Of a stretch of DNA of 64,000 bases, positions 54,357-64,000 are shown in pieces (position 1 is the stretch's first letter; the number at the start of each line of letters is the position of its first letter). The DNA is from Periconia sp. R9002 (Eukaryota > Ascomycota > Dothideomycetes > Pleosporales > Periconiaceae), in NCBI GenBank assembly GCA_023627715.1, contig JAMAHW010000086.1, positions 1 to 64,000 of the forward strand, read 5' to 3'. The translations under genes were made by a program, and so were the position numbers. The notes beneath the pieces are model-generated. The model saw nothing but the letters and a program-made list of their open reading frames with translations. It had not been told where the DNA came from and searched no databases.

Positions 54357-56441
54357 ATGGCACGTTCATCACATGTGCGACTGGCCTTTGTGGTTGGACT
54401 CCTCAGCGCCGTTGCCCAAACATCGCCTCTGTATCCCCGGGCCAATGTCTCCGTTTCGAATGCAGATACTTCGTTGACACTCGTATACCAGAACAATTTG
54501 AATGCCTCGGATGATGTAAACCACATTGGCGCGCTGATTCTCGACGGCGTCTCTGGGTACAGTGCTGCCGCTGCGGCGTGTGCGTCTGTCAACGAGCGAC
54601 TGCTGCCTCGATCGACACTGGTGAATCACGAAGAAGACTTTGCGCACTCGTTGGCATACCAGAGCTACGCGGGATACTTTTCCGAGAAAGATGGATTTTA
54701 CGTGGACGGTGGAATCTTTACGAAGAAAGGAGGGTACCGGCCTTCATCTCCATCGTCGCAAGCACTGCCCGTGCTATGTACGCAGTCCGCGAACAATGGA
54801 TCATCGAGTGCCATCCCCGTCAATGGAAGCTATGTCACCGTAGCCTCCGGCGACAACATCTTCGTGGGCTACCGGAACAAGAAATCGTTTCGCTTTTTGG
54901 GAATCCCGTATGCAGACACTCCGTCACGCTGGCAGTACTCGTCCTTGTACTCGGGAACGGGGCAGACGATTCAGGCTTTGGCTTACGGATCCCAATGCGC
55001 CCAGGGAAGCTCCGGTAGCGAGGATTGCCTCTTCCTAAACATCCAGACGCCGTATATACCCAAAGCCGGCTCGAGTAAGAACCTGCGGCCGGTCTTGTTC
55101 TGGATACACGGCGGTGGGTTCACAGGCGGTGCAGGGGCAGACTCGGTGTCAGACGGCGGCAATCTCGCCAGCAAGGAAGATCTTGTCGTGGTGTCCATCA
55201 ACTACCGGCTCTCTACTCTCGGATTTCTCGCCATTCCCGGAACCAACATCACAGGCAACTACGGCATCGCGGATCAGATCGTGGCGCTGGACTGGGTGCT
55301 AGCCAACATTGCCTCCTTTGGCGGAGATGCGTCGCAAATCACCATCGTGGGCGAGTCAGCGGGAGCCGGCAGCGTACGGGCACTCCTGGGCTCCCCAAAA
55401 GCCATTGGCAAATTCCAAGGTGCGGTCGCGCTGTCAAACCTGGGCGGCGGAGTGACGCTGGGCCTCAACGGCGACTACGGCACCACGTACTCCTCCTACT
55501 ACACCATCAACCAGTCCTACACGGTAGCCGGACCACAAATCTTCACCGCAGCCAACTGTGCCAACAACGACCTTTCCTGCCTCGCCAACGTCCCCGCGCT
55601 CCAACTCGTCTCCCTCCCCACCGTCGCCCGCTACGTAGTTCAAGACGGCACCTACGTAAACACCCCCAATCTCGTCCTCACACCCTCCAAAAACACCCCC
55701 AACCCCAAAACCGCCCACGTCCCTGTCATCTTCGGCGTCACCGCCAACGACGGCGCCTCCTTCTCCAACTTCCCACCACCCAACACAACCACCCACGCCT
55801 CCGGCCTCCAATACGCCCTCGGCATCAACTCGACCTGGGCCACCGCCATCATCGCCTCCGGCCTCTTCCCCTACGCCAACAACACAAACAACCTAACCCT
55901 CGACTCCTTCAACGTAAGCCAACGCATCGCCACCGACAAAACCTTCCGCTGCATCGACCAATCCACCGTCTACTCAGGCATCGCCTCCTCCGCCTTCCCC
56001 CGCGCCTACACGTACGAATTCACCCGCACCGTCGGCGGCTACGACCCCAACCACCTCGGCGGCCCCGCCAACAACGACCCCTCAAACCCGTACTTCCGCC
56101 TCCACGGCGCCGATCTGCCCTGGGTGTTTGGCAACCTCGCCGCGCGCGACACGCGCGCGCCTCAGGATCTGTGGAGTGTACAGCTCGTGTCAAGTTACTT
56201 TGCGAGTTTTGTGCGGAGCGGGGATCCGAATCCGAGGGTGGGATTGTTGGAGGTGAGGGGGTATAAGAGGGTGAAGGAAGGTATAGAGAGATCGGGAAAG
56301 TGGACGGAGGTGAAGGCGGATCAGGAGCGTTCTGAGGTGAGGTTGTTGGATTGGCCCGGGGGCAGGAGTACGTGGATTGATAGGGAGCAGTGTGAGTGGT
56401 TGGGGTATGGGTTGGATTATTATTTGAAGGGGGGGGTGTAG
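54357..56441 (+). CDS. Secreted type-B carboxylesterase/lipase family protein
   Basis: This single-exon gene encodes 694 residues. The N-terminus is a signal peptide (LAFVVGLLSAVAQTSP). An extra domain of about 120 residues, containing SGYSAAAAACASVNERLL, precedes the alpha/beta-hydrolase fold. Then come FLGIPYAD, EDCLFLNIQTPY (the type-B esterase signature), the oxyanion segment WIHGGGFTGG and the nucleophile elbow GESAGAGS. The acid position reads VTANDGASF, where most relatives have Glu in a DEG motif, so Asp would have to serve. The histidine is in LHGADLPWVFG. Many N-glycosylation sites (N-x-S/T) support secretion. The substrate is unknown. Third codon positions are C-rich to about 56150 and then abruptly G-rich to the stop. 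Confidence 0.85.
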   Translation: MARSSHVRLAFVVGLLSAVAQTSPLYPRANVSVSNADTSLTLVYQNNLNASDDVNHIGALILDGVSGYSAAAAACASVNERLLPRSTLVNHEEDFAHSLAYQSYAGYFSEKDGFYVDGGIFTKKGGYRPSSPSSQALPVLCTQSANNGSSSAIPVNGSYVTVASGDNIFVGYRNKKSFRFLGIPYADTPSRWQYSSLYSGTGQTIQALAYGSQCAQGSSGSEDCLFLNIQTPYIPKAGSSKNLRPVLFWIHGGGFTGGAGADSVSDGGNLASKEDLVVVSINYRLSTLGFLAIPGTNITGNYGIADQIVALDWVLANIASFGGDASQITIVGESAGAGSVRALLGSPKAIGKFQGAVALSNLGGGVTLGLNGDYGTTYSSYYTINQSYTVAGPQIFTAANCANNDLSCLANVPALQLVSLPTVARYVVQDGTYVNTPNLVLTPSKNTPNPKTAHVPVIFGVTANDGASFSNFPPPNTTTHASGLQYALGINSTWATAIIASGLFPYANNTNNLTLDSFNVSQRIATDKTFRCIDQSTVYSGIASSAFPRAYTYEFTRTVGGYDPNHLGGPANNDPSNPYFRLHGADLPWVFGNLAARDTRAPQDLWSVQLVSSYFASFVRSGDPNPRVGLLEVRGYKRVKEGIERSGKWTEVKADQERSEVRLLDWPGGRSTWIDREQCEWLGYGLDYYLKGGV

Positions 56442-57420
56442 GGTTTGGGTATATGTAGCTTTTGTTGTTTGTTGTAGATATATGGAGGATTGCGGTGAGA
56501 GGAAGTAGAAAATACATGGCTGATTGATGTTTGATATGCACATGTACGAGACTACAAAACAACGCAATACACACACCGATATCAATATCAATACATAAGA
56601 ATAACAGTACCTCTATGACTTTCACTGCAAGACTCACTCCCTCCCTCCCTCCCCTCTCACACTCTCTCACATATCCGCAACATAAGAAACTCTTTAATAC
56701 TCTACCACCAGCCCCTAAAAAACCCAAAAACGTAGGTCACGTTACGTTACGATACCAAATTCAGGTTCAAGGTAATATAAGGGGATTTGTAGGTCCTTAG
56801 TACGGCACTTGTTGAGTAGGATGACGTGCGACTAAGTGAGTGGGAGGGGTTTAGATGGGGACCTAAGAAGGTTGGGTTGGGTTGTTTGTGTGTGTGCGTG
56901 TGTATCTACATCAATGATAGTTAAACATTTATATCGATAGATTCTATCCTTCCTGTCTCTGTCGCACATACGGTGGTGATTTAGAGAGCACTCGATGGTG
57001 GTAAAGCTGTCATCATATATAATAACAACGTTTGAATATAAGAGTGGAATTTGGTGAAAGTAAATTAGGTCGGACTTTGAATGCTGTCTATAGTGCATTT
57101 CTTCTCTTTTCTATTGACTACCTACATGAACATCCGTGCCCAGATGAAAGAGAGAAAAAAAAAAGAATATTCAGAAATGTGTGGATATATTTCCAGATTG
57201 AAAACGTATGAGAATGCTACGATCTATTTCAGTGTTTGTTTGCGCGGACGTGGAGTAAGGTATATGGACGTAATTAGTATGGGTCGTTAAATGGGTACCA
57301 GACAAGCTCCTCGCTAATGCTATAGAAATGATTCATGAAAAAAGAAACAAGAAAGCGTTGGGAGGGAGGGGGGTATGTATGGGTATCTCTCTGTGAACGC
57401 ACACGAAAGATGAAAGAACC
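56442..57420. other. 3' region between convergent genes
   Basis: Roughly 1 kb of AT-rich sequence between the carboxylesterase gene and the MOT1-like gene. No gene was recognised; there are short purine runs (for example 57145-57160). Confidence 0.5.
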
Positions 57421-58821
57421 TCATGCAACTCGATCCGATTCCTCGTGGAACAAAAGTCCAGTTCGTTCACCGTACTGCTGGCTGGCTCTTCTCAAGAGCA
57501 TCCTCCCCTCGCGCCGCTCCCGCCATTCCTGCAGTCCGGTGGCAGCTCTCGAGCCCAAATGCCAGACCAGACCCGCCACGAAGCCAACGCCGTCGTTTCT
57601 GAAAGCAAGCAAGGTGGCCACCGTGACCAGCATAATGGTCCACCTCTCCTTCTTTTCTTCCTCGCTGAGCTGCTTCACTCTCTTGCCGTCCCAGCCGTTT
57701 TCGTCTAGGACGCGCAGGTCTCTAGCATCCGTGTTGATGCTTTCGCCGACCTTTGCCAGCTCGATGCCTGCAGCGAGCACGAGGACCCCGAGGAGGGATT
57801 TGGGGATACCGGAGAGGACGGACACGATAGGGTCGGAATGGAACAGTGCGACGAGGCCGAGGATGAGTTTGGCGGATCCAAGTGCGATGATGCTGGCACC
57901 GCTGCGAGCGCCGAATCGAAACTGGCCTGCAAGCCCTCCGCTCCCATGACAAACGGGCATCGCACCGAACCAACACGCGACCAAGTTGATGGCGGATACG
58001 GAGAGTCCTAGCTCGGTGACTGAAGGTGAAGGGGGATATGGCGGTGAGGGAAGTAGGTCCGAAGCAAGCGCCGATGCGGCAATGACCGAGTTCAGGATCG
58101 TCAACGGTAGCTGTCCCAAAGAAGCTGTTGTTGTAGCCTTCCAGAAATCTTGACCCGACGGGTGGACAATTGGAATGGCAGCACCCGCCGAGCCCGAAGG
58201 CGAGTCCCTCTCAGGAGAGACCAACGAAAAGATTATCCCAACGGTGAAAATGATGATGGCATAGGGCATTCTTGGGAAATACGAGGTGCACAGCAGGAGC
58301 ACGGCGGCAGCGATGGCCCAGAGGAGGTTGTCTCCCCACCAAGGACCGGTCCAGGTGAGCGGTGCAAGCATCTTGGAGCCAGCACTGAGACACAGCGACA
58401 GGCCGGCCCCCACCTGGATGCCTTTGACTACGGGAATGGGCGTGATTCCATTCATCTTGTGAAGTAAGCCAGTCACGCTGAAGACACCGACACAGGCTGC
58501 CACCACGATGCCAGCAGCGACATTCTCTTCGACGGTGAATTTCCTTGCTATTGCTACAGCAGCTATCGCTTTCATAGGCTGTACAGGGAGAGGAATACCG
58601 AAGACGAGGCCTGTTAGAATATTGGCAGCGCCGGTGAAGAGCAGTGTCGATGTCAGAGATATCGAGTGTGTGATCACGAGAGCGGTCATGAGGGGTAGGA
58701 GTGTTCCCAAGTCACCCAGAGAACCGGAAAGTTCCGGGATGGGAGACGAGGTGATGGTATCGACATTATGCCCGTGAGTTCTTCGTAGACGCGGAATGGG
58801 ATTTCCAACAGGCGACAACAT
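57421..58821 (-). CDS. Molybdate transporter of the MOT1 family
   Basis: This single-exon gene encodes 466 residues with about ten membrane segments. Two MOT1 signature blocks are present: PELSGSLGDLGTLLPLMTAL at residues 29-48 with PLPVQPMKAIAAVAIA shortly after, and the second repeat MPVCHGSGGLAGQFRFGARS near 295-315. MOT1 proteins are high-affinity molybdate uptake carriers related to sulfate permeases but lacking the STAS domain, and none is seen here. The C-terminal tail is cytoplasmic and charged (LSEEEKKERW), followed by two further hydrophobic stretches and a basic end. Molybdenum is needed for nitrate reductase and other Moco enzymes. The start at 58821 gives a short hydrophilic N-terminus, as in relatives. 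Confidence 0.88.
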   Translation of the reverse strand: MLSPVGNPIPRLRRTHGHNVDTITSSPIPELSGSLGDLGTLLPLMTALVITHSISLTSTLLFTGAANILTGLVFGIPLPVQPMKAIAAVAIARKFTVEENVAAGIVVAACVGVFSVTGLLHKMNGITPIPVVKGIQVGAGLSLCLSAGSKMLAPLTWTGPWWGDNLLWAIAAAVLLLCTSYFPRMPYAIIIFTVGIIFSLVSPERDSPSGSAGAAIPIVHPSGQDFWKATTTASLGQLPLTILNSVIAASALASDLLPSPPYPPSPSVTELGLSVSAINLVACWFGAMPVCHGSGGLAGQFRFGARSGASIIALGSAKLILGLVALFHSDPIVSVLSGIPKSLLGVLVLAAGIELAKVGESINTDARDLRVLDENGWDGKRVKQLSEEEKKERWTIMLVTVATLLAFRNDGVGFVAGLVWHLGSRAATGLQEWRERREGRMLLRRASQQYGERTGLLFHEESDRVA

Positions 58822-59712
58822 GGTGAAGGATGGAGATGTGGTAGGACCGAAGTGGAGAGAGGTCAGTGACTAGTGCACGGGCAGGGATATGCGTGGATTT
58901 ATAGTCATGAGGCTGCCAGCGAAAAGGTGGGATGAAAAGTGCGTCACAGCAGCGGTACACGTGAAGATAGGGGGCATGTGAAACGGTGTATGATCATCCT
59001 GATACCGGCAAATGCCTGCGGAGAGAGACTTTAAGTAAAAAGAATATCTGTCTGTGGATATATACACGTATGAAAATATGGAGAGGACGAATGATGAAGA
59101 AAAGGCACACACACACAAGTGCATTGCAACAGCGCTACATCTGTACGCCTGCAGCCACATTAACTCTCGAGATAGCTTCAACTATTCGTAAAATGGTTAC
59201 AAACCCATAGCAGTCACTAAAGCGTAACATCCATCATCCATGGACATCAAGCCAAAGCTCAGCCGCCGAGTGAGGGGGCGTGTTTGCCACATGGCACGGC
59301 TGCCTTCGACGGTTTTCCCTTTTTATTCCCACATCGGGCAGTTTCGCTTCCCCTCGGACAAGGGAGGGCTTGCTATGATCATAATACACCAGAAATAAAC
59401 GTAATAATTCATAGCTTACCATCTGGTGCACGCGTTTTTTCTTTGATTCAATATATGTGTATTATGTATGTAGTCTGATAGCTAGACAATGAATATACCA
59501 ATCTATAGATAAGCCGGAGTCACACATCGGAAAGAATGCCAAACAAAAAGACAAGTCTAAACGCTCCCAAACAGGAATATAGCAATAGCAACAGCGTTGC
59601 TCCATCCGTACCGTCATATACTAGGTTGATGTAGACACCATATACAAAACTCCGACCAATGATGATATCCAACATTTCACCTCGCCGTGCCATCTCTTGC
59701 ATATGCTAGTTG
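58822..59712. promoter_or_regulatory. Upstream region of the MOT1-like gene, 3' flank of the TLC gene
   Basis: About 890 bases with no coding signal. A short CACACACACA run lies near 59107. Confidence 0.4.
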
Positions 59713-60929
59713 CTATGCGGCCCTAGCGCTTGGGATCGTCTTGCTCTCGTCGCCGCCTCTTCTCCTCACTTCGACGCCCTCGACTTCCAAATGTTTGCCC
59801 GTTGCGCCCGCCACCTTGGCTGCACTTATGTAATCGCTGCCTTTCTCCGAGGCGTACGGCGTCGGTGGTGGTGTGTTGACGGCAGTACCTTCCACGAGCA
59901 CCTTCTCCTTGTCCGTCAACTTGTCAAGCGCCTTCTTTGCCTCCTCGGGCTTGGAAGCTTGTTGGGGCTTGCGGGTGCCGAGTGGAGGGTCGAAGCGCTT
60001 GCGGATCGTCTCGATCATCTTGCTGAACCAGTACCAGTTGAGGCTGTTGAGCGTGAGGTTGCTGGCAAGGTAGCAGCCTGCGAGCCAGAGCGGGACCGTC
60101 TGACCGTTGGCAAATTGCATAGTGCCGCTTGGGTCTGCAGCCTTGCTTGTCAAGACGGAGTCTCCAGCGACGACGGCGCGGTACACGTCGTAGAAGACGC
60201 GCACGGATTGGTAGGAGCCCCAGCCCAGCCGGCAGCCAGCGAAGGTGCACAGCAGGAGAATGCCATTGTAGAGCTGCAGGTTAGATCCCGTCATGTTGAG
60301 TTTGTCGCAGAACCAATGGACGTTGAGGAAGGGAGACGATAGCTCGTACAGGATGAACGTTGGGGCATAGAAGTTGACAAAGGGGCGCTGGAGATTTGTT
60401 AGCAGGAGAATGGCGCGAAGGGTGGGAAAATGAGGGGTAGACTCACGAATCCAAGAGAGAAGACGAACAGAGCAGACACAGCGTGGGCCAGCATCCCCAA
60501 TCCAAAAACGCTCAGATTCTGCAGGGTGATGACGAGATCCCAGACGAAATAGCCGCCTGCAAAGGCCTGGATCAAACCTCCAGCGCCCGTGTATCCGTAG
60601 ACTCTTTCGGTCCAGTCCATATCCTTCCTTACGCCATCCTTTTGCATGACCCACAGAGCCAGCGCGCAGATGAGGGTGCTCTGGGACAGCGAGACGATGT
60701 GGACATTCCAGCTGAGACGGGTTTTTGTGCTGAAGTTTGCGTAGGTGGTAGGGATCAGGAGGTTGGATATGAAAGGGGCGAACCACTGGTGGATGCCATA
60801 GTAGAGGCCAAAGGCGAAAAGGACCTCGTGGGCGTGGAGAGGGAGTGTCTGGAGAGACAAATAATCGGCGACGTGCTGGACGTTCTTGGTGAACCAGGCG
60901 GGCGGGGCTATGGGGAAGGGGTCGTGCAT
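59713..60929 (-). CDS. TLC-domain integral membrane protein
   Basis: Two exons (60929-60447, 60387-59713) are joined by a GTGAGT...CCAG intron and give 385 residues. I chose the ATG at 60929 (MHDPFPIAPPAWFTKN) over one 33 codons upstream, because that extension is only Ser/Pro-rich. Six or more membrane segments are visible, including VLFAFGLYYGIHQWFAPF, LSQSTLICALALWVM and FGLGMLAHAVSALFVFSLGF. The block FYAPTFILYELSSPFLNVHW matches the TLC (TRAM-LAG1-CLN8) fold. TLC proteins act in lipid sensing, ceramide synthesis or lipid transport; the ceramide synthase Lag1 motif (tandem His) is not evident here, so a non-catalytic TMEM56/CLN8-like member is more likely. The C-terminal tail is charged and cytosolic. 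Confidence 0.75.
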
Positions 60930-61674
60930 GTTTGGCTGCTGTTCAAGACGAGGGGTAAGTGATGGAGGGGGAGGTGGAGGAGAGACGGGTGATGTGGGCA
61001 AAGAAGAGCGGTGGGGATGGTCGGTCAATTAGTACATGTATGTAGTCTTTGGCGGTGGGTGAGGAAAAGACTGGCGCAACAGCAGGTCCCAGCGCCAATG
61101 CAAGGTGGCCGAGGAGGGAGGTATATATATCACAAGAGTCGCAATGGATGAGGCGCGGCGGCCAGGCAGATGCGGAGGAGGTCTGATCAGCTCCGCAAAA
61201 CGACCCAGAAGGAAGCGAGCAGAGTGCCCAGCGATGATGTCTTGGTCTCACTGCAGTACGCACGGCATTAAATGGGGGCTGTTATTGGCCATGATTCTAC
61301 AACACAACAACCATCCAAATGTTATTGTGTTGGACTCTACGTGCAGACTTGCAGCCATCATCCGACAACCTGCTGTCTAAGACAGCCCTCAGGCTGCATA
61401 GCAACAGCGAAGGTCATTACGACTAGGTAGGGCGTCGGCTGGTTGACGTTGCCATCGTCGTCATGTCATGCTGGTCATGCACGGGACGAGACGAGACGAG
61501 ACGAGACGAGGCGGCAAGACCCTTGGATTTCCATCTTCGCTTCGCGGACCCGCACCGCCACACCGCTGTGGCGTAGACCCAGCTTTCTCCACTTCCTCCA
61601 AATGGTCCCATTTCTCTGTTTACTGTACACGTCAATCATCGGAGAAAACTCTCGCCAGGTCGCATGTCTGCATC
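60930..61674. promoter_or_regulatory. Divergent promoter region between TLC and seryl-tRNA synthetase genes
   Basis: This region contains the probable promoters of both flanking genes and a short (GACGA)n tandem at 61485-61510. An in-frame ATG at 61468 would extend the synthetase by 69 residues rich in Arg encoded by the tandem; it is not targeting-like and is not preferred. Confidence 0.45.
61485..61510. repeat. (GACGA)n short tandem repeat
   Basis: Five consecutive GACGA pentamers occur in the leader of the seryl-tRNA synthetase gene. Confidence 0.9.
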
Positions 61675-63207
61675 ATGCACCAATTGAGATGGACATGCTC
61701 GGCATGCCGCACCTCTCAACGCAAACCCCCCTCCCTTCCGTTTCCTCGCCGCGCCTATAGTGCTCGACCCGCCTTCGCACCCAAGCCTTCCATCGACATC
61801 AAGCACATCCGCCAGAACCCCGGTCTCTACCAACAGAACAGCATCGACAGAAATTACGCCCAACAGAGTGAAGCGCCCTGGAAAATCATTAAACTCCACC
61901 AAGAATGGCTGGCGCTGCAGCAAAACGCCCGCCATCTCCGAGAAAGGAACAACCATCTGCGCGGGAAGCTGGCCAAAGCAAGCTCAAAGCCTAGTCCCGA
62001 CGACAATGGCCAGACGAGAGCTGTCATGATTGATGAGGCCAAGGCATTGAAGGCCGAGCTGGCTATCATCGAAGAGAAGGAAGCCCAGCTGCAGGACGAG
62101 ATTGACCAGCTCGCCGAATCTCAGCCGAATCTGAGCAGTACGCACACGCCCGTTGGCACCGAACCCCAAGTCATAGAATACATCAACGAACACCCGGATG
62201 CAGAGCCGTCTAGCTCCGATCGAGTATGGAGATCGCACGTGCACATTGGTTCGGAGCTTGGGCTGTTGGACTTCACGGGCTCGGCGCAAACTTCAGGATG
62301 GGGGTGGTACTTCTTGGTGGGCGAGGCAGCCATGCTGGAGCAAGCATTGGTGCAGTACGCACTCAGCGTAGCCAGGAAGCGCGGATGGAAAGTGGTTTCA
62401 CCCCCTTCGTTGGTGTATTCACACATTGCGTCGGCCTGCGGATTCAAGCCCAGGGATCAGAACGGCGAGCAGCAAATCTATGCGATTGAACAGCTGGAAA
62501 AAGACAAGGCGAAACCGCAGCTGGCATTGGCTGGCACGGCAGAGATTCCTCTTGCAGGCATGAAGGCAAACCACACTTTTGAAGACGTGGATCTACCTCT
62601 CAAGACTGTCGGGGTGTCGAGGTGTTACCGTGCAGAAGCTGGGGCGCGTGGGATTGACACCAAAGGTCTGTATCGCGTGCACGAGTTCACAAAAGTGGAG
62701 ATGTTTGCATGGACCTTGCCAGACAACGTGGACAGCGAGCACTTCACCGCACCAGCCAGCTCCAGTTCCGAGGCCATCTTCGAAGAGATGCTTTCCATCC
62801 AGAAGGAAATCTTGCAAGCGCTCGGCCTACACTGTCGCGTGCTGGAAATGCCGACGACGGATCTTGGGGCCAGCGCGACAAGGAAGCGCGACATGGAAGC
62901 ATTCTTCCCATCGCGACGCGAAAAGGACGAAGGGTGGGGCGAGGTCACGTCAACGTCAATGTGCACCGACTACCAAACGCGGCGTCTCCACACGCGGGTG
63001 CGCCTGGGGAAAGCGGGCGGAAAGCTCGAGTTCCCGTACACGCTCAACGGCACTGCGCTGGCGGCTCCCCGTGTGATTGCGGCAATTCTGGAGAACAACT
63101 GGAACGAGCGGGACTACAGTGTCACGATTCCCGAGGTGCTGCGGCCGTTCATGGGAGGGTTGGAGAAGGTGCAGGGGCAGAAGATGCACGGGACGGGGAA
63201 CTACTAG
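61675..63207 (+). CDS. DIA4: Mitochondrial seryl-tRNA synthetase
   Basis: This single-exon gene encodes 510 residues. The N-terminus (MHQLRWTCSACRTSQRKPP) is basic, Ser/Thr-rich and lacks acids, as expected for a mitochondrial targeting sequence. A helical-hairpin tRNA-binding arm follows (LKAELAIIEEKEAQLQDEID, about 120-145). The class II catalytic core contains LALAGTAEIPLAGM, motif 2 in RCYRAEAGARGIDTKGLYRV with HEFTKVEMF, and motif 3 in NGTALAAPRVIAAILENNW. The enzyme charges mitochondrial tRNA-Ser with serine. The symbol is that of the yeast mitochondrial enzyme, which this one resembles more than the cytosolic form (targeting region and motif 2 details). No intron is needed. It ends 793 bases before the window edge. 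Confidence 0.9.
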   Translation: MHQLRWTCSACRTSQRKPPSLPFPRRAYSARPAFAPKPSIDIKHIRQNPGLYQQNSIDRNYAQQSEAPWKIIKLHQEWLALQQNARHLRERNNHLRGKLAKASSKPSPDDNGQTRAVMIDEAKALKAELAIIEEKEAQLQDEIDQLAESQPNLSSTHTPVGTEPQVIEYINEHPDAEPSSSDRVWRSHVHIGSELGLLDFTGSAQTSGWGWYFLVGEAAMLEQALVQYALSVARKRGWKVVSPPSLVYSHIASACGFKPRDQNGEQQIYAIEQLEKDKAKPQLALAGTAEIPLAGMKANHTFEDVDLPLKTVGVSRCYRAEAGARGIDTKGLYRVHEFTKVEMFAWTLPDNVDSEHFTAPASSSSEAIFEEMLSIQKEILQALGLHCRVLEMPTTDLGASATRKRDMEAFFPSRREKDEGWGEVTSTSMCTDYQTRRLHTRVRLGKAGGKLEFPYTLNGTALAAPRVIAAILENNWNERDYSVTIPEVLRPFMGGLEKVQGQKMHGTGNY

Positions 63208-64000
63208 GTTGAAAAGGATCAACGTATGACGATTGTACAGGTATGCATACCAGACTGCAAGATATGGATGGTTCGTTCAGATGGTTCCGGCACGTCATGT
63301 ATATGTATTGATACTATGTAAAAATGTTGTATATAGCAAAAGTCCAAGATGATATTGTATTTTGATGCATTCTCATACACGAAACTACCTTTCTCCAGCA
63401 GCAGAGAGTCCATCCCATGTCCAGCTGGGAAGTGTCAAAAACCCACAAGGCTGGTCCAATCGGGGCGTTGCCACTATATCGGTATGCAGAGTGGCTGACG
63501 GGCTTGGCTCGGATATGGCCGGTTATTGGTGTCGATGATGCTACCGGCAATGCAGGAGTAGTCAAAAATGAAGCTCCCATGTCGATAGGATAGGATAGGA
63601 TGGGATGGGATGGGATATGCAGATACTAGCAGTTACTAGACAGATTCAAGTGAACCCACTCGCCACAGCCACTGCTCGTCCCGTCCTGTGATGGTCTTGA
63701 AACCGGCCTGCCCTGTCTTCCAACTCCACACGCTATCATTCATTGTACACTGTACTGTACACCCTCCAACCCTCTTCCCTCTCAACCCCTTTTCTCTGTT
63801 CTGTTCTGTTCTGTTCTGTTCGACTCTGCTTTGCTCTGCGCTGCCCTGTCCAACCTCGTTCGCTCCTGTGGTTGACGGCCAGGTAGATCGGTTTCAGCCG
63901 AGGCGCGGGGTGGGTGAATGCACGGCTTTGGTTTCCAACACTACTGGCCTTAGCTACCCACCTACATACCCACTCTACCACACTACATCACGCTACTGTC
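63208..64000. other. Right edge: 3' flank with short tandem repeats
   Basis: No gene was recognised. Pentamer tandems occur at 63584-63616 (GATAG then GATGG units) and 63796-63821 (CTGTT units). The end of the window is rich in CTACC/CCTAC words and could be the start of the next gene's promoter. Confidence 0.5.

Noticed and set aside
61468..61674. Upstream in-frame ATG extending seryl-tRNA synthetase
   Set aside because: The added residues derive from a GACGA tandem repeat and do not look like a targeting peptide; the ATG at 61675 does.
63584..63821. Pentamer tandems as possible CRISPR or telomere repeats
   Set aside because: Units are too short and contiguous, with no spacers; they are ordinary microsatellites.

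Overview
The window is nuclear DNA of a filamentous ascomycete. Evidence: short GT-AG introns of roughly 45-130 nt, many with a CTAAC/CTGAT-like branch site; fungal-specific families (DUF7580, HET, SAT4/rhodopsin-like, MOT1 molybdate transporter, Nce102, REI1); pyrimidine-rich promoters; and an AT-rich, C-to-T-mutated left end typical of repeat-induced point mutation (RIP). The gene set resembles Dothideomycetes/Pleosporales, but that placement is inference.

Region 1, about 1-18.7 kb, is accessory and decaying. A nearly pure A/T block (1-720) leads into a chain of genes, most of them broken. In order: a cytochrome P450 pseudogene with six in-frame stops (963-2147); an intact DUF7580 protein (2169-4013, minus); an intact C2H2 protein with three exons (4213-5991); an O-acetylserine sulfhydrylase-like gene with one in-frame TAG (6388-7323, minus); a bZIP factor with one in-frame TGA (7948-9136); a truncated HET-domain relic (9290-10019); a scytalone-dehydratase-like relic (10570-11062); an intact five-exon P450 (11679-13535, minus); an unidentified fragment (13725-13994); a decayed SAT4/rhodopsin-like membrane protein (14540-15785); and an intact short-chain dehydrogenase (16489-17593, minus). 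The gene types (two P450s, SDR, dehydratase, PLP enzyme, bZIP regulator) suggest a dying specialised-metabolite cluster. Almost every stop can be explained by a single C-to-T or G-to-A change.

Region 2, about 19.3-64 kb, is conserved core chromosome with intact genes: an AZUL-HECT ubiquitin ligase, REI1 (divergent from the ligase), a DUF7730/2EXR protein, Nce102, a PSP1-domain protein behind a long and probably spliced 5' leader, an unrecognised coiled-coil protein, ribosomal protein L15 with two micro-exons, a J-domain protein, a glycosyltransferase-like protein with a charged coiled-coil tail, a 1080-residue FG/coiled-coil/tail-anchored protein, a secreted carboxylesterase-family protein, a molybdate transporter, a TLC-domain membrane protein and mitochondrial seryl-tRNA synthetase.

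The two most unusual non-coding signals are (a) three hairpins at 46969-47177, between convergent genes, that share one 9-nt loop while their stems differ by compensated base pairs, and (b) a degenerate tandem array with a unit of about 153 bp (50705-51320) just upstream of the FG/coiled-coil gene. All identifications come from reading the sequence and remembered family features; no database search was run.
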